64,000 nt of DNA from Prosthecobacter dejongeii (lineage in GTDB: Bacteria > Verrucomicrobiota > Verrucomicrobiia > Verrucomicrobiales > Verrucomicrobiaceae). Below the pieces are notes generated by a model. It had not been told where the DNA came from, did not search any database, and worked only from the letters and a program-made list of their open reading frames with translations. Positions 8,954-17,876 of the stretch are shown piece by piece. The stretch lies in NCBI RefSeq assembly GCF_014203045.1, contig NZ_JACHIF010000002.1:248001-312000 (forward strand), given 5' to 3'. A program made the translations under genes and the position numbers. Every line of letters starts with the position of its first letter. The first letter of the stretch is position 1.

Positions 8954-9023
8954 GGGAGAAGAACCAAGTTCAGGGTGCAATGATGGACAAGAGACAGCCA
9001 CAGGGACTGTCTCCCCACTGTCC

Positions 9024-10127
9024 TTATTTGCGCGGGATGACCAGCTTCATGCCGATCTTGAGCGCTTCGGGGCGAGTATTCTTGTTCGCCTCTTGCAGAG
9101 CTTTCACGGAGATGCCGTGTTTGCTGGCGATGCGATAAAGGGTCTCACCCGACTGCACGATGTGGCTACCTGCCGTAGCCTTGGTAGGCTCTTTTTTGGC
9201 TGGAGGCGGTGCATCGGCGATCTTTTTCACCGGGGCTTTTTCCACCACAGGGGCGGGTTTGGGCTCAGGCTGACGTGGCACGGGGATGGCTTTGGGCACT
9301 TCCTTCTCCACCTCTTTTTTCACCACGGGCTGGGGAGCCGGGGCAGGGGGGGCGGGAGGGGCTTCTTCGATCTTGGGTGCGGAGGTCTGGGGCAACTCGA
9401 CGATGACAGGCGTGCCGGAGGCTTCCTTGCTGACCGCAGGGGGGGGGCTGTCCTGCACCTGCATGCCGGAGGCGGCTGTGGGGGCCACCGTCGGGGCTGG
9501 GGTCAGCTCATTCTCAATGGTAGGGCTGAAGCTGAATCCGCTTTCACCAGGAAGAGCCAGATTGATGGGTACCTGGGCCTCAGCCAGGGAGGCCGTGGGG
9601 GCTGCTGGCTGGGCGATCTCGCCATTGGCACCGGCCACGCTGATGCCGACCGCTTTCACCACGGGGCGCATTGGGTAGCGGATGACGTCGTTGATCTTGA
9701 TCTGACGGCCTTCGTCCAGCTTGTTCAGCTTGATCAGCACTTCTTCAGACACTTCCAGCTTCTTGGCCACGCTGGGGATAGAGTCGCCAGACATCCAGGC
9801 GTAGGTGGAGTATTCTTCCAGCGACTTGTCCGTGACGAGACCGAGGTCCACAGAGGCCCCTGGCAGCACACTGGCGGGAGCGGGCTTGTTGTAATTTTCA
9901 GCCAGGGCCGTGGTGGGGGCTTCCTCCCCATTCATGAAGTCGTAGATGATGATGCCGCCGATGACGACGACATGGATCAGCAGCATGACGACAAACATGC
10001 GCGCCATGTTGGAATTTGGTTCATGCTGATTGAAGGCACCTTCGTCTGTGACCATGGCCACACGGTGCTTGTATCTCTCACCCTCCAGGAGGTTGAGCAG
10101 GAGCTTGTCTTTCTTCTTTTTGCTCAT
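9024..10127 (-). CDS. Membrane-anchored LysM peptidoglycan-binding protein
   Basis: A 367-residue protein with a cytoplasmic N-terminus (K-rich start), one membrane helix at about residues 43-62, a degenerate LysM-like motif at about 105-150, a long Pro/Ala/Glu/Lys-rich linker at about 190-310, and a clear C-terminal LysM domain (SHIVQSGETLYRIASKHG to KLVIPRK). The topology places the LysM domains in the periplasm, where they would bind glycan strands. It sits inside the division cluster between murD and ftsW, where canonical clusters have no such gene, which suggests a division or septal-wall role. No catalytic domain is visible. Gaps of 25 bp (to murD) and about 70 bp (to ftsW) fit one operon. 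Confidence 0.85.
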   Translation of the reverse strand: MSKKKKDKLLLNLLEGERYKHRVAMVTDEGAFNQHEPNSNMARMFVVMLLIHVVVIGGIIIYDFMNGEEAPTTALAENYNKPAPASVLPGASVDLGLVTDKSLEEYSTYAWMSGDSIPSVAKKLEVSEEVLIKLNKLDEGRQIKINDVIRYPMRPVVKAVGISVAGANGEIAQPAAPTASLAEAQVPINLALPGESGFSFSPTIENELTPAPTVAPTAASGMQVQDSPPPAVSKEASGTPVIVELPQTSAPKIEEAPPAPPAPAPQPVVKKEVEKEVPKAIPVPRQPEPKPAPVVEKAPVKKIADAPPPAKKEPTKATAGSHIVQSGETLYRIASKHGISVKALQEANKNTRPEALKIGMKLVIPRK

Positions 10128-10152
10128 GGTGTTCGGGATGTTGAGGTGATCT

Positions 10153-11484
10153 TCAGGTCAAGGATTGGACAGCCGTGCGGAAGGCTTCACCGCGCTGGGC
10201 GTAGCCGGTGTACATGTCAAAGGAGGAGGTGCCGGGGCTGAGGATGATGCTGTCCCCAGCTCGTGAAAGTTCTGTGGCCAGTTGCACGGCCTCGGCCATG
10301 TCGGCGGCGGTCTGGCAGGGCACGAGGTCTTCAAAAGTAGTCTTCAGTGCCTGGGCGATCTCTCCAATGCACACCATCGCGCGGACCTGACCTTTCAGGG
10401 AGTCGCGCAGCGGGGTGTAGTCGAGCTGTTTGTCCTTGCCACCCACGATCAAAACGATGGGGCGTTCCATGGCCCCGATGCAGGCTTCCAGAGCATGCAG
10501 GTTGGTGGCCTTGGAATCATTGATGTACTCGCGGCCATGCAGCTCGCGCACCAGTTCACAGCGGTGCGCGGGGGCTTCATAACCGGCCAGGGCCGCCTGC
10601 ATTTCTTCTAGTGACAGGCCATGCACCTGGCAGGCCATCATGGCCGCCATGACGTTTTCCATGTTGTGGCGTCCACGCAGCGTGGAGTTCACTTCGAAGG
10701 TCACGTTTTCAGGACCTACCTGGATGCAACCTGCGCTGTAGGTCCAGTCGGCTTCTGCGCCATAGGCAGAAAAGGTCAGCCGCTGGGCCGCACCTGTATC
10801 CACCGTTTCACCGGCGCGGACGATGGCGACATCGCTGGCGGTGACGTTTTCAAAGATGCGCGCCTTGGCCGCGTAGTAGGACTGCATGTCCGGGTAGCGA
10901 TCCAGGTGATCCGCAGCGAAGTTGAGCCACAGGCTCGCTTTGGCCCGATAATTCTGGATCGTCTCCAGTTGGAAACTGCTGATCTCCAGTGACAGCACGT
11001 CATAAGAAACGCCGCTTGCGACGACTTCACTCAGCGACATGCCATGATTGCCACAGGGAACTGATTTTTTCCCGCACGCATTGAAAAGATGCGCGATCAG
11101 CTCCGTGCAGGTGCTCTTACCATTGGTCCCCGTGATGCCGACCAGAGGCAGATCTGTGAGATTGAAGGCGAACTCCATTTCCCCAGTGAGGGGGATACCG
11201 ACATCGGTAAATTTCTTGGGCAGTGGCCAGTTGGCATCCAGGCCCGGACTGGTGATGACGAGGTCAAAATCTCCCGGTTTCACCACCAGATCCCGCGCGG
11301 CCTGGCCGCTGAGGGTGCGAAAGCCTTCAGCGTGCTGTTTATCCAGCGCGGCTTTGATTTTCTGCGGTTCCCCCTCATCCACCACCGTCACTTCAGCCCC
11401 ATGCAGGCGCGCGAGACGGGCAGCCCCTAGGCCGCTGCGTCCTGCCCCCAGGATGGCGAAGTGTTTTCCGGTGAATTTTGGCAT
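10153..11484 (-). CDS. murD: UDP-N-acetylmuramoyl-L-alanine--D-glutamate ligase MurD
   Basis: The cytoplasmic ATP-dependent ligase that adds D-Glu to UDP-MurNAc-L-Ala. The N-terminal Rossmann segment FAILGAGRSGLGAARLA is followed by the ATP-binding P-loop GITGTNGKST at about residue 120, and the Mur-ligase C-terminal domain carries YINDSKATNLHA. Length is about 443 residues. The ATG at 11484 is preferred over an upstream TTG at 11517. It lies between mraY and the LysM gene. The D-Glu specificity follows from similarity and cluster order (mraY-murD-ftsW). Confidence 0.94.
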   Translation of the reverse strand: MPKFTGKHFAILGAGRSGLGAARLARLHGAEVTVVDEGEPQKIKAALDKQHAEGFRTLSGQAARDLVVKPGDFDLVITSPGLDANWPLPKKFTDVGIPLTGEMEFAFNLTDLPLVGITGTNGKSTCTELIAHLFNACGKKSVPCGNHGMSLSEVVASGVSYDVLSLEISSFQLETIQNYRAKASLWLNFAADHLDRYPDMQSYYAAKARIFENVTASDVAIVRAGETVDTGAAQRLTFSAYGAEADWTYSAGCIQVGPENVTFEVNSTLRGRHNMENVMAAMMACQVHGLSLEEMQAALAGYEAPAHRCELVRELHGREYINDSKATNLHALEACIGAMERPIVLIVGGKDKQLDYTPLRDSLKGQVRAMVCIGEIAQALKTTFEDLVPCQTAADMAEAVQLATELSRAGDSIILSPGTSSFDMYTGYAQRGEAFRTAVQSLT

Positions 11485-11565
11485 GGAAACGATGGTGATT
11501 TTTAAAACTCTAGTCAACTACCACTAATTTGGCATTGATCATTCGGTTTTATTAATATTTTGGAT

Positions 11566-12717
11566 CTACCGAAGTTTCAAGGTCGCTAAACCAAGAAGAG
11601 CGAAAAAGAGTGACATGGCCCAGAACCGCACGATGACCTGGTTCTCATGCCAGCCGCCCAGCTCAAAATGATGGTGAATGGGTGACATGCGAAACACGCG
11701 CTTGCCCCGAGTCTTGAAGCTGATGACCTGGATGATCACGCTCATGGCCTCCATGACAAAGACGCCGCCGACTAAGGCCAGGACGATCTCTTGCTTGCAA
11801 CCGATGGCCAGGGTGGCGATGCAACCGCCGAGCGCGAGGGAGCCGGTGTCTCCCATGAACATGCGGGCGGGATGAGCATTGAACCACAGGAAACCGACGC
11901 AGGCCCCGGCGAGAGCCATGGCGACGATGGGCAGTTCATTGGCCAAGCTGTGGTGCGCGACGCCCAGATAAGTGGAATAATTAGCATTTCCACAAACATA
12001 CCCAAAGCCGGCGTAAGCCAGTGCTGTGGTGAGGGAGCAGCCTGTGGCGAGGCCATCCAGCCCGTCTGTGAGGTTCACCGCATTCGAGGCTCCCACTATG
12101 ATGAGGGTGAAAAGCAGCACGGAGAATATGCCCATGTCAGCGATGATGGCGTCTTTAAAAAACGGCACATACAGCGCCCTGAGTGTGAGGCCGCCTTCGG
12201 GATCGGTCGGCACCGCATAGGCCATGAGGATGCCTGCGATCAGGGCCACGCTGGTCTGCCAGATGAGTTTGAGGCGGGCGCTGGCGCCTTTGGAGTTCTT
12301 TTTGCTGATCTTGAGGTAGTCATCCCAGAAACCCAGACCGCCGAGGCCGATGGTGGTGAAAAGGATGGTCCAGACCATGATGTTATCCCATTTGGCCCAA
12401 AGGAGAGTGGAGATAACGATGGTGCCCAGGATGAGAATGCCGCCCATGGTGGGGGTGCCTGCTTTTTTACCCTGGAGTTCAAAGAGCTTGCCCACTTCTT
12501 CCGCCGTGCGGATAGGCTGGCCGATCTTGAGAGAGATGAGTTTCCGGATCAGTTTTTCTCCATAGAGGAGAGAAAGGACAAAGGCGGTGATGAAGGCCCC
12601 ACCTGCCCGAAAGGTGTGGTAGCGGAAGATGTTGAGCAGCTTGTACAGCGCGGAGTCGTCGCTGATCCAGTCAGCGGCTTCGAGCCAGTTGCGGAGTTCG
12701 TAGAGCCAATAAATCAT
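11566..12717 (-). CDS. mraY: Phospho-N-acetylmuramoyl-pentapeptide-transferase MraY
   Basis: The integral membrane enzyme that transfers phospho-MurNAc-pentapeptide to undecaprenyl phosphate to form lipid I. At 383 residues it has about ten membrane helices. Signature stretches include the aspartate motif NAVNLTDGLDGLA at about 215-227, and the PIHHHFELGGWHE histidine motif near residue 345 which marks MraY within the PNPT superfamily. Its ATG overlaps the murF stop codon by 4 bp (ATGA), so translation is probably coupled. Confidence 0.95.
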   Translation of the reverse strand: MIYWLYELRNWLEAADWISDDSALYKLLNIFRYHTFRAGGAFITAFVLSLLYGEKLIRKLISLKIGQPIRTAEEVGKLFELQGKKAGTPTMGGILILGTIVISTLLWAKWDNIMVWTILFTTIGLGGLGFWDDYLKISKKNSKGASARLKLIWQTSVALIAGILMAYAVPTDPEGGLTLRALYVPFFKDAIIADMGIFSVLLFTLIIVGASNAVNLTDGLDGLATGCSLTTALAYAGFGYVCGNANYSTYLGVAHHSLANELPIVAMALAGACVGFLWFNAHPARMFMGDTGSLALGGCIATLAIGCKQEIVLALVGGVFVMEAMSVIIQVISFKTRGKRVFRMSPIHHHFELGGWHENQVIVRFWAMSLFFALLGLATLKLR

Positions 12718-14084
12718 ACCGTCTGAAAGTGAGGGAGAATTTTCTCCATGCCTGCGGAGCGGCTGCCCTTCAGCAGCACGGCATCTCCAGGCTGCAGCAT
12801 TTGCTTCAAATGCGCGGCGCAGGCTTCGTGAGTGGGGAAATTGAGGGTGGTGGCTAGGCCAGCGGACTGGGCGGCTGAGGAGATCTGTGCGGCTTCTTCA
12901 CCCACGGTGAAAAGTGCAGTGAGACCTAGGCCGGCGGCAAACTGCCCCACACCCTGATGCTCAGCCACCGCATGGGGGCCAAGCTCGCCCATGCGGCCAA
13001 GCACGGCGATTTTTTGCCCGGCAGAATTCAGGGCCGCCAGGGTACCCAGCCCCGCTCTCATGGAGTCAGGGTTGGCGTTGTAGGAGTCGTCAATGAATAG
13101 GATGCCCTGCACGAGCTTGGTCTCCATGCGGCCACCAGTCAGTTTGGCACTGCTAAAGGCGGCAGCGATGTCTGTGGGGGCGATGCCGTGGGCCCAGCCC
13201 ATGCAGGCGGCCAAGGCGGCATTTCCCACCATGTGATCTCCCATGATGGGCAGGAAGGTCTCCACAATTTCACCAGCGAAGTCCAGTTTGAAGCGGGTGC
13301 CTTCACCACTGGCGCGCAGGTCAAAGGCGTGCACGTCTCCAGCCCCCGTGCCTGCGGTGAACACGGTGGCCTGGCAGTGGCGGGAGATCAGCGGGGTGTA
13401 GGGGTCGTTCGCGTTCAGCACCACCACGCCCTCGGCATGGACGTTGGCGGGAACGGTGGCTTTTTCCCAACCGATGGCATCTCGGCTGCCCATGTACTCA
13501 ATGTGAGCCAGGCCGACATTCGTGACGATGGCAGCATCTGGCAGGGCGATGTCTGCCAGCACTTTCAGCTCGCCAGGGTGGTTCATGCCCATCTCCACCA
13601 CGCCGCACTCATCGCCTTCACCCAGGCTGAGGAGCGTGAGTGGCACGCCGATGTGGTTGTTCAGATTGCCAAAGGTGGCGCGGGTTTGCACCCGTAGGCC
13701 CATGATCAGGGCGGTGAGGTCCTTCGTGGAAGTTTTGCCATTGCTGCCGGTGAGGCCGATAATCATCGGCTGGTGCCAGGCGCGATAGCCGCGTGCCATG
13801 TCTTGCAGCGCCAGGAGGGTATCCTTGACCTCGATGACGGCACAGCCTGAGGTGGGCCAGGCGCTGTCCCGGCGGCTCACCACCACGGCGGCAGCGCCAG
13901 CGGCCATGACCTGGGGGATGAAATCATGGGCATCAAACCGATCTCCCACCAGCGCTACGAAGACCTCTCCATGGCCGACTTTTCGGGAGTCGGTGGTCAC
14001 CTGCGTCACCAACCGCGTGCCGTCTCCGTGATGGAGCGTGCCATCGGCGAAGTCGGCCAGCGTTTGGAGAGCGATGGGTTTCAT
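12714..14084 (-). CDS. murF: UDP-N-acetylmuramoyl-tripeptide--D-alanyl-D-alanine ligase MurF
   Basis: Adds D-Ala-D-Ala to the UDP-MurNAc-tripeptide, completing the pentapeptide. At 456 residues it carries the ATP-binding GLTGSNGKTSTKDL at about 109-122, the FGNLNNHIGVPLTLL stretch typical of MurF, and IDDSYNANPDSMRAG in the C-terminal domain, another MurF hallmark. It lies 2 bp after the murE stop and overlaps mraY by 4 bp. Confidence 0.95.
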   Translation of the reverse strand: MKPIALQTLADFADGTLHHGDGTRLVTQVTTDSRKVGHGEVFVALVGDRFDAHDFIPQVMAAGAAAVVVSRRDSAWPTSGCAVIEVKDTLLALQDMARGYRAWHQPMIIGLTGSNGKTSTKDLTALIMGLRVQTRATFGNLNNHIGVPLTLLSLGEGDECGVVEMGMNHPGELKVLADIALPDAAIVTNVGLAHIEYMGSRDAIGWEKATVPANVHAEGVVVLNANDPYTPLISRHCQATVFTAGTGAGDVHAFDLRASGEGTRFKLDFAGEIVETFLPIMGDHMVGNAALAACMGWAHGIAPTDIAAAFSSAKLTGGRMETKLVQGILFIDDSYNANPDSMRAGLGTLAALNSAGQKIAVLGRMGELGPHAVAEHQGVGQFAAGLGLTALFTVGEEAAQISSAAQSAGLATTLNFPTHEACAAHLKQMLQPGDAVLLKGSRSAGMEKILPHFQTV

Positions 14085-14086
14085 TT

Positions 14087-15634
14087 TTAGCGATCGTAAG
14101 GGCGACGATTCATTTTTTCCTGCTCGCGGAGCATCTCGCGTTCGGCGCGCTCCACATCGCGATTTCCGGCGATCTGGAGCATGACCTGGCGAACCACGCG
14201 GCGATCATCAAAGGGGTGCTTTTTACCCTGGATCTCTTGGTAATCCTCGTGGCCTTTTCCAGCCACCAAAACGATGTCGCCACCGCGAGCGTTTTCGAGG
14301 GCGATCTGGATGGCCTCGCGGCGATCCACGGCGGTGACGTGATTTTTGGGCCGGGCAAAGCCTTTCACCGCATCGGCGATGATGACCTGGGGATCATCGT
14401 TGCGCGGGTTGTCACTTGTCAGGATGCAGATGTCGCTGCCAGCTTCTGCGGCGGCGGCCATGAGCGGGCGTTTGGAGCGGTCGCGCCCTCCGCCACAACC
14501 AAAAACGGTAATGATGCGGCGCGGGCGCAGGGAGCGCACGGTGCGCAGGGCATTTTCGATGGCGTCGGGCGTGTGGGCGTAGTCCACAAAGACTTGGAAC
14601 TTGGTCGTCGCTTCCGTCACGCGCTCCAGGCGGCCAGGCACCTGGGGGGCGTTTTTCAGGTGGCTTACCGTTTCCCGCAGATTCAGGCCCATGGCGCTGG
14701 CGGCGGCGAGTGCGCCTAACGAATTGTACACGTTGAAGTCACCGATCAAAGGCGTGCGCACCAGGAAGGTGCGGCCCTTGGCTTCCAGTTCAAAGCTGGT
14801 GCCAGTGAGGTCAAAACGCACGTTGGCCGCGCGGAAGTCAAAGCCGACTCCGTAACCGAATTTGACCACTCGGCCTGTGTGCTCAAAGCGGGTGATGAGC
14901 TTGCGGCCCCAGGCGTCATCGGCATTGATGATCATTGCCCCTTTGGGCTGGGCGGCGATGGTTTCAAACAAACGCACCTTGGCCGCAAAGTACTCTTCCA
15001 TGGTGCCATGGTAGTCCAGGTGGTCCTGCGTGAGGTTGGTGAAGATGCCAGCGGCGATGGGTAGGCCGTAAGTACGCTGTTGGTCCAGGGCGTGGGAGCT
15101 AGCCTCCATGGAGACGGCGCGGCAGCCGTTGTTCAGCATCTGGGAGAGCAGGCTCTGGATCTCCAGCGACTCCGGCGTGGTGTGGGTGGAGGGCATTTGC
15201 TCGCCACCGAGATCGTAGAGGATGGTGCTCAGCAGGCCGCAGCGTTTTTGCCCCGCATTCAGGAGGTGGTGGGTGAGGAAGGCGGTGGTGGTTTTTCCAT
15301 TCGTCCCGGTGACGGCGGCGATGGCCAGCTTTTGCGCGGGGAATCCGTGCAGAACTGCGGCGGCCTGCGCGAGGGCGACGCGGCTGAACTTCACATGGAC
15401 CCAGGGCAGCTTCACATCGTCAGGCGGGGCCTGTTCAGAGATGATCACGGCCGCCCCAGCGGCGATAGCTTTGGGGATGAAGTCATGACCATCCACGGTG
15501 TTACCACGCAGGGCCACGAAGGCGATGCCCGGGCCCGCCGTGCGGGAATCATAGGTCAGGCCGGTGATTTCGGTGTCGAGACTCCCAGAAACGACGGGGT
15601 TATCCAAATGGGGAATAAGATCGCGTAAGATCAT
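14087..15634 (-). CDS. murE: UDP-MurNAc-L-Ala-D-Glu--meso-diaminopimelate ligase MurE
   Basis: Adds the third stem residue. At 515 residues it has the ATP-binding TGTNGKTTTAFL at about 109-120, the MurE-typical MEASSHAL stretch near 155, and the motif DNPRNDDP near 410. The DNPR sequence marks meso-diaminopimelate specificity rather than lysine, which agrees with the presence of mpl elsewhere in this window. The C-terminus carries an extra charged tail (EREMLREQEKMNRRPYDR). The start overlaps the ftsI stop by 4 bp. Confidence 0.95.
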   Translation of the reverse strand: MILRDLIPHLDNPVVSGSLDTEITGLTYDSRTAGPGIAFVALRGNTVDGHDFIPKAIAAGAAVIISEQAPPDDVKLPWVHVKFSRVALAQAAAVLHGFPAQKLAIAAVTGTNGKTTTAFLTHHLLNAGQKRCGLLSTILYDLGGEQMPSTHTTPESLEIQSLLSQMLNNGCRAVSMEASSHALDQQRTYGLPIAAGIFTNLTQDHLDYHGTMEEYFAAKVRLFETIAAQPKGAMIINADDAWGRKLITRFEHTGRVVKFGYGVGFDFRAANVRFDLTGTSFELEAKGRTFLVRTPLIGDFNVYNSLGALAAASAMGLNLRETVSHLKNAPQVPGRLERVTEATTKFQVFVDYAHTPDAIENALRTVRSLRPRRIITVFGCGGGRDRSKRPLMAAAAEAGSDICILTSDNPRNDDPQVIIADAVKGFARPKNHVTAVDRREAIQIALENARGGDIVLVAGKGHEDYQEIQGKKHPFDDRRVVRQVMLQIAGNRDVERAEREMLREQEKMNRRPYDR

Positions 15635-17523
15635 TCGGCACCTCCTTCGAGAGCGAGGGGACGTTGAGGACGAACGGAGAGTTGTTTGAGTGTTTCAGCC
15701 ACGATTTCAGCAAAGATGGGAGCGGCGACCTTACCCCCACCGATGTCGGCGGGGTCGGGTGCCTGGGGATTGTCCAGCACGACCACGCACACGATTTTTG
15801 GGTCGTTCGCTGGTGCGAACCCCGCAAAGGAAGTGATCCACTGGTCTTTTCGATAGCCTCCCTTTCGCAGACTTCCATCTTTATTCTTTCCAACAATCAA
15901 CTCGTGGTCGTAGCGCTGGGACGTTCCGGTTTTCCCAGCCACCTGGATTCCTTCGACCTGGGCGCGGGAGCCGGTGCCGTGTTCGACGACGCCCTGAAGC
16001 AGCTCCCGCATCATGGCGGCGGTTTTCCCGGTGCAGACCTGGCCCACGGTCTGCGGTGGCACGGGCGTGACCTGACGCCCCCCATCGCTGACGATGCGGT
16101 CCACCAGCCGAGGTTTCATGAGGATGCCGCCATTCGCGATGGCCCCGTAGGCCATGGCCATCTGCAAGGGGGTGACGTTCACTTCATAGCCCATGGGGAA
16201 GCGGGAGTAGGTGGTATTGGACCAGTCGCCATCATTGATGTAGCCCCGGCTCTCACCGGAGAGGGCGATCCCGGTCTTTTTGCCAAAGCCGAAGCGCTTC
16301 ACATAATCCAGGTAAGTATCCTGCCCCACACGCTTGAAGACTTTGTAGGTGGCGATGTTGCTGGATTTGGCAAAGGCCTCACGTGCTGGAACGGTGCCCA
16401 TTTTGGAAACGTCTCGCAGGGTGGCTTTCAAGACAGGATCCGTGTAGAGGCCCCAGTGGCAGTCAAAATTCTCGTCCGCATTGAGTTTGCGCTGGTCCAG
16501 CGCGGCGGTGAAGGCCACGACTTTGAAGGTGGAGCCGGGCTCATACGGCTCGTTGATCGTGAGGTTTTTCCAATTGGTCGTGTCGGGCTGGGCGCGGTCG
16601 TGGCCGGGCAGGAAGCTCATGGCTAGGATGGAGCCGGTGGCGACCTCCGTGACGATGGCCATGATTTTGTTAGGTCGGTAGGTGGCCTGGGCCTGGGCTA
16701 CGATGGCATCCACGGCATCCTGCATCTGCAGATCCACGGTGAGGTGCACGTCCTTGCCATGCACGGGTTCCTTGATCTCGCCACGGTACAGCAGCAGCTC
16801 GCGACCGTATTTGTCATGCTCCACACAGACGGAGCCGGGCACGCCACGCAGCGTGTCTTCAAAGGTTCTTTCGATGCCCTGCACCCCGCCTTTGCCTTCC
16901 TCGAGACCGCCGATGATGAGGGCCAAACGGTTGTCCGTGGGGTAATGGCGGCGCACGGCAGGCTTCACGTAGATTCCTTTGACAAAGAGGTTTTCCAGGT
17001 GCTGGCGCCATTCTTTGCCCTGGTCATCATTCATGTTTTGCGTCAGCACCTCGATGGGGCGCTTGGAGGTGACTTTCTCCAGCATGGTTTCCACTGGCAC
17101 GCCCATTTTAGAGCTGAGGGCCTCGGCGACGTGGACATGGTAGGTCTTCAGGATTTCCTCTGGCGTCAGAGTGCGGGTCAGCTCCTTTTGGCTCACACCA
17201 CGGATGCGTGCCAGATTCGGCAGCACGGAGCGCACGTCATGCAAATGCACACGGTCGGTGCGCAGCTCATACACTTCTTCATCGTAGGCCAGGTAGCGGT
17301 CTGAATGATCTTTGATGGAGCCACGCTGTGCTGGCAGCACGCGGTCTTCGCGGAATTTTTTGGCGGCTTCTTCCGCCAGTGCTGGACCTTTTTTCAAATG
17401 CAGGTCATAGAGCCGCCACAGCACGCCAGAAAAGCACAGCGTGAGGAAGCAGGTGATGAACATCATCCGGTGACAGAGCGGACGATCGCGGCGCAGTTGG
17501 GCCTGGTTGGGGGTGGGCGTCAT
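15631..17523 (-). CDS. ftsI: Septal peptidoglycan transpeptidase FtsI (PBP3)
   Basis: A class B penicillin-binding protein that cross-links septal peptidoglycan. At 630 residues it has a short cytoplasmic N-terminus, one membrane helix at about 21-41, a dimerisation domain, and a transpeptidase domain with all three active-site motifs: STFK (in EPGSTFKVV), SSN (in AKSSNIATYK) and KTGT (in VAGKTGTSQRY). It lies between ftsL and murE with 4-bp overlaps on both sides, the standard position. It should act with FtsW and the small FtsL-like protein. Confidence 0.95.
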   Translation of the reverse strand: MTPTPNQAQLRRDRPLCHRMMFITCFLTLCFSGVLWRLYDLHLKKGPALAEEAAKKFREDRVLPAQRGSIKDHSDRYLAYDEEVYELRTDRVHLHDVRSVLPNLARIRGVSQKELTRTLTPEEILKTYHVHVAEALSSKMGVPVETMLEKVTSKRPIEVLTQNMNDDQGKEWRQHLENLFVKGIYVKPAVRRHYPTDNRLALIIGGLEEGKGGVQGIERTFEDTLRGVPGSVCVEHDKYGRELLLYRGEIKEPVHGKDVHLTVDLQMQDAVDAIVAQAQATYRPNKIMAIVTEVATGSILAMSFLPGHDRAQPDTTNWKNLTINEPYEPGSTFKVVAFTAALDQRKLNADENFDCHWGLYTDPVLKATLRDVSKMGTVPAREAFAKSSNIATYKVFKRVGQDTYLDYVKRFGFGKKTGIALSGESRGYINDGDWSNTTYSRFPMGYEVNVTPLQMAMAYGAIANGGILMKPRLVDRIVSDGGRQVTPVPPQTVGQVCTGKTAAMMRELLQGVVEHGTGSRAQVEGIQVAGKTGTSQRYDHELIVGKNKDGSLRKGGYRKDQWITSFAGFAPANDPKIVCVVVLDNPQAPDPADIGGGKVAAPIFAEIVAETLKQLSVRPQRPLALEGGAE

Positions 17524-17876
17524 GGCAGGGTAGCCTCAGCAGATTGAACCACAGCGGTGGCTGTGGGGATGGGTTTCAAATGGATGATGGCCCGGGCATC
17601 CGGGCTCAGCTTTTGCAGCCAGGTGCCTTTGGACTGGAGGATGGGCTGCACGCGTGCCCCATCCAGCAGCAGGTCCACCTTGCGGCCCAGACTGACGATC
17701 TCGAAATTCAGCAGCTTCATTTCCTGCTCCACCTGCCGCTGCTGCTCCGCCAGGGCGGTGATGCGGTTCTTATTCACCACCACGCTGAGGGCGGCCAGCA
17801 GGACGGCCCCGCACAGGATCAGGACCGCTGTCAGCACCGGCAGACCGATGGTATTGCGATAGCGATTGTTCTTCAT
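17520..17876 (-). CDS. ftsL: FtsL-like cell-division protein
   Basis: A 118-residue bitopic protein: a short basic cytoplasmic tail (MKNNRYRNTIG), a membrane helix at about residues 12-34, and a periplasmic coiled-coil-like helix (RITALAEQQRQVEQEMKLLN). FtsL sequences are poorly conserved, so the name rests on topology, size and position between rsmH and ftsI. The ATG at 17876 overlaps the rsmH stop as ATGA, which fixes the start even though the frame is open much further upstream. Confidence 0.75.
   Translation of the reverse strand: MKNNRYRNTIGLPVLTAVLILCGAVLLAALSVVVNKNRITALAEQQRQVEQEMKLLNFEIVSLGRKVDLLLDGARVQPILQSKGTWLQKLSPDARAIIHLKPIPTATAVVQSAEATLP

Noticed and set aside
8859-10241. A 460-residue open frame on the plus strand, antisense to the LysM gene
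   Set aside because: His/Gly/Arg-rich composition and full overlap with the well-supported LysM and ftsW genes mark it as a shadow frame.
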